The translations under genes and the position numbers were made by a program. Of a stretch of DNA of 64,000 nt, positions 23,972 to 33,966 are shown piece after piece. Source of the DNA: Ursus arctos. Its lineage: Eukaryota; Chordata; Mammalia; Carnivora; Ursidae. Where the stretch lies: the NCBI RefSeq assembly GCF_023065955.2, contig NW_026622952.1, positions 29,994,313 through 30,058,312 on the forward strand, given 5' to 3'. The notes beneath the pieces were generated by a model that saw only the letters and a program-made list of their open reading frames with translations, had not been told where the DNA came from and made no database searches. The stretch's first letter is position 1. Every line of letters starts with the position of its first letter.

Positions 23972-24187
23972 TTTATTTTTATTCATTAATTTTTTTAAGA
24001 TTTTATTTATTTGAAAGAGAGAGTCACAGCGAGAGAGGGAACACAAGCAGGCAGAGTAGGAGAAGGAGAATTAGGCTTCCGGCTGGGCATGGAGCCTGAT
24101 GTGGGGCTGGGGCTCGATCCCAGGACCCTGGGATCATGACCTGAACCGAAGGCAGATGCTTAATGACTGAGCCACCCAGGCACCCTG
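23972..24187 (-). mobile_element. CAN-SINE, intermediate type
   Basis: 'aagattttatttatttgaaa', 'cacagcgagagagggaacac', 'ggctcgatcccaggaccctg' and the antisense head 'gagccacccaggcaccc'. The TSD 'gaaaatcctctttta' (23957-23971) and 'gaaaatcctatttta' (24188-24202) has one mismatch. It carries a small duplication 'ggggctggggctcg' not seen in the other copies. Confidence 0.95.
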
Positions 24188-24639
24188 GAAAATCCTATTT
24201 TAAATGAGAATCACTTGAAAAAGTAACATACTTAATGAAATTCTCATGAGAATTTTATAGGTACGGACACAGTTTTTAAAGTAAATTCTGAAGTAATATT
24301 GTATTATTTGGCTAAAAAAATATCTTTGATAGATATCCTTGCAATTGATGGTTTGTCAGGCATATACATTAAAATCTTCCTTTTAAGTTATTTTCATGAG
24401 TTCTGTTGCCTGCTACTTAAATGAGTTCCATTTGACCGAAAACTACCAACTCTTTGCAACATATTATTTTCCGTATTGCCTCCTCGACAGACTAGGTAGA
24501 TGATACGTTTAATGGAAACCAACCACTCTGGAAAGGTAGTCAAAGGACAGTATTGTAAAATACAGAAGAAAATTCTGCTTTGAAAAGTCAGAGATATCTC
24601 TTTTATTTACCAAAACTTTGTAGAGTCTTGATAAGATCC

Positions 24640-24815
24640 ACACATTTAATATCACAACCCTTTGAAGCCATTACCCTAATTTACTGAAGAGGGAATTGAG
24701 CACAAGTCGGCAACCAACTTGACAGGAGACAAAGGTGGCAAGTGGCAGAAATAATCCCCAGTCTGGGTTGTGTCCAAAGCCATGCTCTGAGTCTTCTATG
24801 CTACCTCCCTTGTTG
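24640..24815 (-). mobile_element. MIR SINE, near complete
   Basis: Antisense MIR in order: 'tttgaagccattaccctaat', 'ttactgaagagggaattgag', 'ggcaagtggcagaaataatc', 'gtgtccaaagccatgctctg' and 'cttctatgctacctccc'. This covers roughly the centre to the 5' end of MIR. Confidence 0.7.
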
Positions 24816-24834
24816 AGGGCCGGCCCCAGATTTA

Positions 24835-24965
24835 CTGGCTGTAGGAGCTCATGTACATCTCTTGACCTCTCTGCGCTATCCTCGCTATAAAATGAGATGA
24901 TCCCCCGTCAGGTTTTTCCCATAAAGATGAAATGACAAATATAAATCACTTAGGGTACCTACCTT
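24835..24965 (+). mobile_element. MIR SINE, 3' half
   Basis: Plus-strand MIR text: 'catgtacatctcttgacctc', 'tgcgctatcctcgctataaa', 'aatgagatgatccc' and 'aaatcacttagggtacctac'. It lies 20 bp from the minus-strand MIR, so the two are in inverted orientation. Confidence 0.6.
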
Positions 24966-27627
24966 TTATTAGTATCTACTAGATAATTTTGTTAACATGC
25001 TAGTTAAAAAGAAGTAAAATCTTTGAAAATGTTGAATTAGATTTGACCATAGTAAAACATGTATATATTGAGATTAGAAAGTGGTTTGGAAAAATAGACA
25101 AAAAGCATGATATAAATGGCATTACATTTTCCACTCCTTCTTCAATGTTAGGTGTTCCCAAAAGAGGCAAGAATAAATCCTGGAAATTATACTAGTTCAT
25201 CTTAATGGTCTTCATTAAATCCATTGTTGTGTTTTTCTTCTTTAAATATACGGATCAGTATTGATTTCAATATTTAGACGAGAAATACATTTAAAAGCTT
25301 TTGGGCTATTTGTAACAAACACCCTTTCCTCCTGTGTCACTATACAACGTTGGATGGAAGGCGATTTAATTGTGTATGTTCCATTAGCCCCTTTAATTTT
25401 GTTTGCAGTAGCTAAAGCTGGTAGTAAAAAATGTAAAAGCTGCTTTGATCTGCAGTTATTAAGCAGAGGGAACTCCATACTTAGATTTAAAGCTGTGTGT
25501 TGTATGAAGCTTCTGTCCAATGAAAAATCCTCAATTACCTTAAGAGCTTGCCTTCATTGTGCTTTCAAATTTACAGGGCTTTCTCCTTTTACAAAATTTC
25601 AGCTTCCATAGTGCCGAGATGATTTTAGCAATTATTTATGATGGCATTACCTCATGCTCATTTTCTTCTCAGCAAACTTGCATCTATGTCAAGACCAAGT
25701 AGTGTGAGTCAATTGAACTTGCTCCCCTTTCTTTGCTATAATCGATAAAATGCATTCCCTTGTGATCCCACTTACTTTTCTTCTTGGACTTAGATGTGGT
25801 ATCCCTTTACACTGCACATAGGAAAAAAATTGCATTCCAGGATTCTGTTTCCATGTTACTAGATTTTCTATTGTGGGATCAAGATACAAGAATCACCTAA
25901 GTGCAATTTAAGACACACCTCTCTAGTAAATGGGTTGATCAGTTGGTCGCAATATAAATTCTCATATAGGAAGACAATGTGCTGCAAAATACCCTACACA
26001 GTGCTTCCGTTCCAGTGTTACGGATTCAATATTAAGATGTCCATTATTAGTCTTAAGCTATTTTTGTCAAGAGGTTACCAGTGTCTCATTTGTGAGGAAC
26101 CTATTCAGAAGCCATAACCTTAATTTTCTTTGGTGACATGAGTGATATGTGAAGCAAAAAGTAAAACTCAAATCAATCTTACTATATGTTTTGAAATTCT
26201 CTGGTTTTTGGATAATAAGTCTAATGGAGCTGAAATACCTTTCTTTGTAAAGTTCTTAGGATTGAAAATGATGAGGACAATTAATAGTTTATAGACATTT
26301 TTCAGTACTCCATTTAAAATCTTTTAATATAATCTTGCAGTTGACGATCAGCTTTCATGTATTAACCTTCCTAACTAGGAATAGTAGATCTGCTAATTTT
26401 GTTTCTTACGGCATTTTGTAAAATTACCACTGGGTGACAAATTCTTATCCTCTTACAAAAAGGCTAACTTATAAAAATACATGGTATAGGTTTCTAGTTC
26501 CTATATTTTCTTCTTTTCTAACATAAAAGTTTATTACAAGCACTGGAGGAGGGGTAAAACATTGCAGGAGAAATAAAACCAAGAATTTAAAAGTTTTATG
26601 GACGTTCTAAACCTTGCTGGGTATATGATACTGCTAAGGCCTGAGCTGTTACCAAGCTGACCTGAATACTTCTAATACCCCCAAACTGTTGAGTCACATT
26701 CTCAAAAGGGAAATGGATTAGATGTCTAAGCTCCCTGAACAAACCTCAGAGAAGGCTATATATAAAGTTTAGAGGGGATTATAAGACAGTAGAAACATGT
26801 AGCTAAAAGTCACACTCAGATTCCAGAGGTTGTGAAGTTGAAGAGCTGCCTGATTTACTCTGTAATATGTAATGCTTAGAGAACTTTGAAATTAAGATGG
26901 AGTTGAATCACAATAAAAATAACTTAAAAATGAAGTATTTACTCAAATTTGTCTATGGAAGTCAAAGTGAAAATAAACTGCAGGAACTGAGATCTGAACT
27001 GACTGTAAATACAAGTTAGGCTACTTTTTCTGTTTACTGTGGGATAATATTTAGAGACCACTTCGTATACTCTACAAATATGAATGCAGAGATACTAGTG
27101 AAATCTCTCCAATAAAGATTATGGGATGAATATGAATGTAATTCATTAAAAAAAACACAATAGAGAATTTTCTAGGTAGCTTTTCTTTATTCATCACATT
27201 TACTGAAAACTGCATAACAGGTTAACTCTGCTTTTTGTCATGATTGTGGAGATAAAGAAATGTACCGCTTTGCCGAGAGTTCCAAGACTGGGTACCTGTC
27301 TATAGAGAATGCCTGAAGGTGACAGCTGGGTCAACTTGCTTTTTCTCTAGCAAATGGTTAGTTACTAAATGACTTCCATATCAGTAATTGCTTTAATCAA
27401 CTCAAGAGACTTAATTTTGAAATTTTCTCTTTCAATTTTTTAACTGTCATTAATTTCTAGAAGAAAGTAAACTTTGAGTGCTGATCTTTTCCAAAAATCT
27501 ACAAAACAGGCGTTAGTAGTAAGATGCTTTTTCATTCCTAGTAGACACCTGGCAGGTAATCATTATTTTAAGAAAAGCATTGAGAACACTTTGCCTAAGG
27601 AACTGTTCCCTTTACATACTTCATTAC
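24966..27627. other. Single-copy-looking DNA with a candidate conserved non-coding block (25230-25900)
   Basis: No interspersed repeat is recognised in about 2.6 kb. Within it, 25242-25611 stays open on both strands at once (116 codons plus, 92 codons minus) despite AT-rich composition. Homeodomain/CDX-like motifs follow ('agcaattatttatgatggca' at about 25627-25646). No protein domain is seen in either frame. I infer a possible conserved regulatory element rather than a gene; conservation was not tested. Confidence 0.3.
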
Positions 27628-27693
27628 CTCCCCTCCCCCTTCCTCCCACCTCTTTCCCTCCCTCCCTCCCTCCTTACCTCCTTTCTTCCTTCC
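27628..27693. repeat. CT-rich polypyrimidine repeat, (CCCT)n-like
   Basis: Imperfect CCTCC/CCCT/CTTC units on the plus strand, almost purine-free. Mirror-like polypyrimidine tracts of this kind can in principle form triplex DNA. Confidence 0.85.
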
Positions 27694-29771
27694 ATTGACC
27701 CTGCATCACCTCTTGCTACATTATTGTACTAACACTTCCCTGAACATCTGGGCCTCAGAAGTAGGAATTGTTGGAAAGAATGGATCTTGATCCATGTTCC
27801 TGGGACACTGAACTCTTATCAAAAATAAATAACTAAAATAACAGAATCAGGCATTCAACCTGGAATGTCTGTACCACTTTATATCTATATTATGATCTAA
27901 CTCCTTGCATTCTGATACTTTAATTATTTGCCTATCTTTCCTGTCAAGAGTTGATTCCGGATAGCTGGAGTTCTTCTATTCTCTTTAGCATTTGTATTAC
28001 CTAGCACAGGGTGTACTGGGCCAGATTATCTCTGGTTGATTGCTCTTTAGTAACAATATGAATGCGTAAATCAATAAAAAGCTGTTCCGTTTTACTTTTA
28101 GGTGGATAAGGAGTCAATGAGTGTATTTAGAAAGGACTTCTGGCCACAGAATTGACAATTGCTCCTCGCAGGGCTCACAGTGAGAACGACATCAATTTAG
28201 GGCTCTGCAGGCTTGCAAAAATAAAACCGATACTGAGAAGGTATGCTCCAGGAAACCATTTTGTCTGATTGACATATTGGTTCCCTCAGGGTAGGCATAA
28301 AATTAGTCCCTTGATTTGTGACACACTGTGTGTATGAAGATGTTCATTTTTTGTAGGTCTGCCCTCTGATGTAATTCTTAGAATCTCGAGTCCCTTCAAA
28401 ACGAAAGAAACTCAGTGATACTCAAGTAAATCTTGAGCAATGTTAAGGTGATTATTTTTGCTCCCATCATCTCTCTTGCCCCTCCCAGGATCTTGCCCAT
28501 GAAGAAACAGATCCTTTCCCTAATGTGACAGATTTCATCCAACTGGTGTTTAACCAGTGTGATCTTCTCTTCACTATCTGGGCATACTTAGCTATAGTTT
28601 TAGTGTAATCGTTTCCCAGTTACTACTGATGAGACTGTATTTAGCTTGAACAAAAATAAGTTAAATAAAACACGATCAGTTTCCCCCCAGTTTGAATTGC
28701 TGGGGGATCAAAGGCCAAAAAGCATAACGAGTCATCAACATGTTAAAAATCACATAAGAAAATTCATATGTTTTCACAGAACATCTTCGGGGTTCATTAG
28801 CTTTTGTCTAGCTTTCTTTTCCATGTATCCTTTTCCTGGTAAATATCAAATCTCTTTCAATTAAAAAAGCTACACATCTTCAAGATAAAGGTGTTAAAGA
28901 TATCCGGTATCTATTCTTTTCCAAGAATTTATCTAAAATAATGAGCTAATTAATCTTTTACATCCCTGCTTACTTCATTTATACAATCTCATGATCTACT
29001 TCATTAATAAAAAAATCTTTGGTATATATCACTTCCTTTTGCCTTCAGGAGGAGTTATTAACCAATTCAGCTGCTTTACATACACGCACGTGCATGCACT
29101 ACCTCATATTTTGAGATTTATTCTGTCCTTATGTGGGCTGCATTCTGCCATCCTCTGGTCTTTTAAATCTTTTTAATTCTGGCTAGACCGCGTTATCATT
29201 TTTCTGTTCACTATTGGGCACACATGAATTTGTCAGAAATATTCTGTTAAAAAACTTCTCATGCCCTTAATTTAAAAAAAAAAAGAGTTTTTTCCTAATG
29301 AAAAGATAAATTTGCATCTTCTTCCTTTGTCACAGAATTTTAAAAAGTTCTTAAAATGATTAACCTGAGCTTAAACCAAATCGTGGAGTGAAAGTGAAAT
29401 AATTATCTCATAGTCCTGTAGTGTTCAGGGTCAGTTCAGTTATGTTCAGGGTTAATTCATTTGTAATCCAAATCCAATCTAAGTGTAGATATTTAGGCGT
29501 TGTAGGGTTGTTATATGTATTATCAAAGTAGTTTTTATTTGTGTTGCGTGTGTATTAGATTGAGCATTTTACATGCTGTATTTCACTGGAAAAATGTAGT
29601 CTTCCACTCACTTTGTGTGTTAATATTCTCCAAAGAGCCAAGCTCCACTATTCAACTGAAAAATCTCTTTTGTCCAGTCCGTTTAGTAGTGAGGATGAGG
29701 ATAATTTCACTCCAGAGGATTCTGTCCACTTGACTAACAGACAGGGCTCTACATCTCAAGCTGAGCTTCAG
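27694..29771. other. Mostly unassigned sequence; possible L2 tail at about 27970-28085
   Basis: 'gtattacctagcacagggtg' and 'gtaaatcaataaa' at 27995-28079 resemble an L2 or MIR 3' tail, weakly. The rest is unassigned, with frames of 60-75 codons and no domains. Confidence 0.35.
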
Positions 29772-29785
29772 AAAAGCATCCTTCC

Positions 29786-29983
29786 TTGGGGCGCCTGGGT
29801 AGCGCAGTCGTTAAGCGTCTGCCTTCGGCTCAGGGCGTGATCCTGGCGTTGCGGGATCGAGTCCCACATCGGGCTCCTCGGCTGGGAGCCTGCTTCTTCC
29901 TCTCCCTCTCCCCTGCTGTGTTCCCTCTCTCGCTGGCTGTCTCTCTGTCACATAAATAAATAAAATCTTTAAAAAAAAAAAAA
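29786..29983 (+). mobile_element. CAN-SINE, young arctoid type
   Basis: A complete plus-strand copy: 'ggggcgcctgggtagcgcag', 'gatcgagtcccacatcgggc', 'ctcgctggctgtctctctgt' and a 17-A tail. The perfect 14-bp TSD 'aaaagcatccttcc' is at 29772-29785 and 29984-29997. The intact TSD suggests a recent insertion. Confidence 0.97.
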
Positions 29984-29997
29984 AAAAGCATCCTTCC

Positions 29998-30484
29998 AGT
30001 CCTTAGCCAGTTGGACCACTGATAGGTTAATGGGTGATTTAGTGGCGGAAGAATAAGGGGAAGAATAAGGGTGAGAACATCCCTCAACCGCAGTGTGTAC
30101 ACTAAATGCAAACGAATGTTTTATCAGGATGATGGCCACAAGGAAGGATTGTCTCAAGGCAGGAGACGCCCCTTTCTGCTGTGCACATGAGGAAATGGAA
30201 GGATGCCGCTGAATAGACTCAGAAGTCAAAAACACTAGTCTTTTTATTCAAAACAATTCCGCCTTATCTCTATTATCAAAACATAAAATTAAGGAGCAGT
30301 GACTAGATAAAGAGTGAGAGTAGAGAAGATACAGAAATGTAAATATTTATACTCTGAATCAGGATTCATGATCTCATGCTCAGAAAAGGAAAATTTCCAC
30401 CAGTGTTTTCAGAGATAAATGGCAGCCCACTCAGTCCCTTTACCTGCGGGTTTTTCTTTGCCACAGTTATGGCTGCGTGATTTT
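29998..30484. other. Unassigned sequence
   Basis: No repeat or exon is recognised. Minus-strand frames here arise partly from the SINE tail read as phenylalanine runs. Confidence 0.4.
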
Positions 30485-30650
30485 TATGTGTTTACCTTGT
30501 CTCCTGTTTTTTTGTCTGTCTTTCCCCGCAAGACTGTTAGCCCAGGATGACAGGAACGTGGCCTCTCATGTGCACTGCTGCATGCAGAGTAACTAAACTC
30601 CCATCTGTGCTTGTAGGCACCCAGGAAATACTTGTGGCACAAGTCAGCCA
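30485..30650 (+). mobile_element. LINE2 3'-end fragment
   Basis: L2 tail landmarks in order: 'gtttaccttgtctcctg', 'ccgcaagactgttagccca', 'ggatgacaggaacgtggcct' and 'gtaggcacccaggaaatac'. Highly diverged, as expected for L2. Frames of 64-84 codons over it are chance. Confidence 0.55.
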
Positions 30651-31391
30651 GCGGGTCAGCCCCAGAATACTCTTCAGAACAGGTATTATGAACAGGGGAG
30701 CTCGGAAGAATGTTTACAAAAATCCAGATCCTCCTCACAGAGCTTTGTCATCTTACAGAATTACTGTCAAGTGACCAAAGCTTCAGAAAGATCTGCAGTG
30801 AACTATATCTAGAGGAAGATGTTTTCCAAAGGCAAAGGCACGTTATCAGAAAAATGCATGCCTCTGCCTCGCTTCTTGTGCAGTTGAGGAAGGGTCCGTG
30901 TTAGTGTGTAATGCTTCCTTTCACTTCTGGTAATGTTCATATATACATTCATTGTGCGTATTGATGTAAAGAGAATTTCAGGCTTGGAAAAAATCTGAAT
31001 TTAGAAGAAGCTATAATAAATCTGAGTTTTTTATGCCACAGGGCCTCCTTTTATGCCAAACACATTATAGGGCAAAGGTTAATGTACTATATGTAGGAAG
31101 AAAGAATAATGCTAACATTTGCTGCTGGTCTAAAACAGTTACAATTTCGGGAAGGATTCACAGAAATTTATTGAGTGCCAATTAATGATATGAGGCAATT
31201 ATAAAAGTGTTCCCTTAGCAATGCTTAATCTTTAGTTAGAGCATTTTAACCTTGTTTTATATGCTGAGGTAAAGGCAAGAGTGAAGTGCTATAACCAGGT
31301 ATTTAGCATTTAAAACTTTTAAGCTAATTAACCTAAAGGTGGCCAGTAGTTTTGTACTGTTTTTGAACATGTAGTTAACAATATTTCTGTC
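30651..31391. other. Unassigned sequence
   Basis: No repeat or gene recognised. Confidence 0.4.
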
Positions 31392-31402
31392 AAAACACAG
31401 TT

Positions 31403-31624
31403 TTAGGGGCGCCTGGGTGGCTCAGTCGTTAAGCATCTGCCTTTGGCTCAGGGCGTGATCCTGGCGTTATGGGATCGAGCCCCACATCAGGCTCCTCCGC
31501 TATGAGCCTGCTTCTTCCTCTCCCACTCCCCCTGCTTGTGTTCCCTCTCTCGCTGGCTGTCTCTCTCTCTGTCAAATAAATAAATAAAATCTTAAAAAAA
31601 AAAAAAACCCACAAAACAAACAAA
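31403..31624 (+). mobile_element. CAN-SINE, young arctoid type
   Basis: A complete plus-strand copy with 'ggggcgcctgggtggctcag', 'gatcgagccccacatcaggc' and a long A-rich tail with CAAA units. The TSD 'aaaacacagtt' is at 31392-31402 and 31625-31635. Confidence 0.96.
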
Positions 31625-32115
31625 AAAACACAGTTGTATTTACTTTAGCCTAGAAAAGTAGCATAGTTTTGAGACAGCATTGCTGAGAGAGAGGAAATGC
31701 CTTTATATAATCGTTTCATATACTCACCAAAATCGGTTTGGCAGAATCAACAGAACTTTATTTTCCATCTGGCACTGGCTCTACGAAATGTTTACCAAAT
31801 GCATTTCTTTTTTTTAATGAGATTCCTTTGGCCTTGCTGTTTTAAGTGCCAGAGGCTCTGGCTATGCGGCTAGGGTCAAACAGCGTCTGACTCTGCCCAG
31901 AGAGCCGGTCGGGACAATTTAGTCATGCAGAATTTTTGGCCTACATTTGTTGTTAATGTCCATCTGAAATCATGGAGTAAGTGCACAATTTAAAATGTAC
32001 TTTTCTATAAGACACTTGTTTTACAGTGTAATTGAGAGTTCTGCCTTTATCCTTCTCCAAACACAAATATTCAGAAGTTGGCCTTAACCTACGTTCAGGT
32101 TGAATTTGAAATAAT

Positions 32116-32330
32116 ACAGGGGTGCCTGGGTGGCTCAGTCATTAAGCGTCTGCCTTCGGCTCAGGCCGTGATCCCAGCGTTCCGGGATCGAGCCCCACAT
32201 TAGGCTCTTCTGCTGGGAGCCTGCTTCTTCCTCTCCCACTCCCCCTGCTTGTGTTCCCTCTCTCGCTGGCTGTCTCTCTCTCAAATAAACAAATAAAATC
32301 TTAAAATAAATAAATAAATAAATAAATAAT
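32116..32330 (+). mobile_element. CAN-SINE, young arctoid type, with (AAAT)n tail
   Basis: 'ggtgcctgggtggctcagtc', 'gatcgagccccacattaggc' and 'cgctggctgtctctctctca', then a tail extended into AAAT units (32303-32329). A short TSD 'aaataat' (32109-32115) is only suggestive because the tail has the same composition. Confidence 0.92.
32303..32329. repeat. (AAAT)n microsatellite at SINE tail
   Basis: About six AAAT units grown from the SINE tail. Confidence 0.88.
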
Positions 32331-32499
32331 CGAGGGCAGGTGGTGACCTGTGTTATTTCGGTGGAATTTCTGTCTTTGTTGTTCTTTAATCTTTACTGGC
32401 AGTTTGATTCAAAATTTAATCACAATGAAGTTACTTATGGAGACACAGTTTAAATGTAGTATATTTCATATCTTCCAGTATCAGATTTTGAAGTTTATT

Positions 32500-32600
32500 A
32501 CCTTGCCTTGTGAGTTTGGGCAAATCACTTCAATTTTCTAAATCTCCGTTCCCCCTTTTATAAAAAGGTGGAAGTTGCTTTTGAAAGCTTAGAGGACAGA
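32500..32600 (+). mobile_element. MIR SINE fragment
   Basis: 'gtgagtttgggcaaatcact', 'tcaattttctaaatctccgt' and 'tataaaaaggtggaagttgc' match the MIR core in sense orientation. Confidence 0.6.
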
Positions 32601-33254
32601 CATGGAGGTCCTCAATGTCAGATCCACATTTAATTATTCATGTTTTCTCTCACAGAAATGCAAGCAATTTTGAGCCAACCCTAAAAAGTCATGAGACATA
32701 AAGTCAAAATCCCAATTCCCAGGCTCATTTGGAAAACTGGAAGAGCTACAAACTCCATGCCCACATCCCCCCACAGCTGTAATTGTGCAGGGCTGGTCAC
32801 TGGCTGCTCTGGATTGACCAGCATTTCATGACTTCCTCTGGCTGCCTCCCTCTGACACTGAAACGAACTATGTTTCATTTGTCATGGTATTTACAAAATA
32901 TCTGTCTTAAAAAAAATACCTAGTATTTTTATATATAAGTGTCTCTAACAAAAGTAAATTTCTAAAAGTTAAATCGAGAGGATGAGCATTTTAGCGCAAT
33001 TGAAAATTTTATTATTGAATGGAGCTGAATACTGTTCTTATGTATTTAACATGCAAAGTGTATCTAGGTTAAAAGACCACCTTTTGTGTCCATTTTTACA
33101 CAAAGTACAGCAATAGCAATGAACTACATAAGGAAAACATACGTCATGAAAGACTTAATGAACTGAAAGGAAAAGACTAAGATTTTAAGAGGGTTTATTT
33201 TTTTGATGCAAATAAGCATCACTACTCTTAAAAAGTTATATCATAAATTTAAAA
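32601..33254. other. Unassigned sequence
   Basis: No repeat or exon recognised. A 65-codon minus frame (32681-32878) has no domain. Confidence 0.4.
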
Positions 33255-33800
33255 AGCCTTTTCATGTGTCTATTGGTCTGTATGTCTTCTTTGGAAAAAT
33301 GTCTATGCATGTTTTCTGCTCATTTATGTGGATTACTTGTTTTTGGGGTATTGAGTTTTATAAGTTCTCTATATATTTTAGATACTAATCCTTTATTGGA
33401 TATGTCATTTGCAAATGTCTTCTCCCATTCAGCAAGTTGCCTTTTAGTTTTGTTGATTGTTTCCTTTGCTGTGCAGAAGCTTTTTATTTTGATGTGGTCC
33501 CAATAGTTTATTTTTTCTTTTGTTTACCTTGCCTCAGGAGACATATCTAGAAGGAAGTTGCTACAGGTGATGTTACAGAGGTTATTGTCTGTGTTCTCCT
33601 CCAAGATTTTGATGGTTTCAGGTCTCACATTTAGGTCTGCAGTCCATTTTGAATTTGTTTTTGTGTATGGTATAAGAAAGTGGTCCAGTTTCATTCTTTT
33701 GCATGTAGCTGTCCAGTTTTCCCAGCACCAATTTGATGAAGAGACTACCTTTTTTTCCCATCGGATTTTCTTTCCTGCTTTGTGGAAGATTAATGTGGCC
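33255..33800 (-). mobile_element. Internal LINE-1 ORF2 fragment, no 3' end
   Basis: Antisense ORF2 text begins abruptly at 'catgtgtctattggtctgta' and continues through 'tgctgtgcagaagctttttat', 'atggtttcaggtctcacat', 'agtggtccagtttcattctt' and 'tttcccagcaccaatttgat'. It stays close to younger L1 consensus but contains indels; the 80-, 93- and 105-codon frames here are pieces of ORF2 or its complement. It lacks L1 3' UTR and poly-A, so it is either one half of an inverted insertion or a piece left after deletion. The sequence after 33800 is not L1. Confidence 0.82.
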
Positions 33801-33886
33801 CACACTTTGTGTCAGAAATCACCTTCTGGAATTTCACAGGATTGCTGGGATGAATTCCTAATATTGTGGAATTAAGGAATAAAATG

Positions 33887-33931
33887 GAAAGAAAGAAAGA
33901 GAGAGAGAGGGAGAGAAAGAAAAGAAAGAAA

Positions 33932-33963
<32 letters not shown>

Positions 33964-33966
33964 AAA
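33887..33966. repeat. (GAAA)n microsatellite
   Basis: About 80 bp of GAAA units with a GA-rich interruption (33898-33916). It follows 'ggaataaaatgg' and may have grown from a poly-A tail. Confidence 0.95.

Noticed and set aside
29786..29983. tRNA-like A/B-box sequence at SINE heads (here and in the other CAN-SINEs), possible tRNA gene
   Set aside because: The tRNA-related part is fused to a CT-rich body and A-tail, repeated many times with TSDs; these are SINEs, not tRNA genes.
31429..31623. Minus-strand frames with 'TERETASERGN'-type text recurring at 1811-2011, 29830-30111, 31429-31623 and 57859-58071
   Set aside because: A recurrent peptide family on first sight, but it is simply the antisense translation of the CAN-SINE body.
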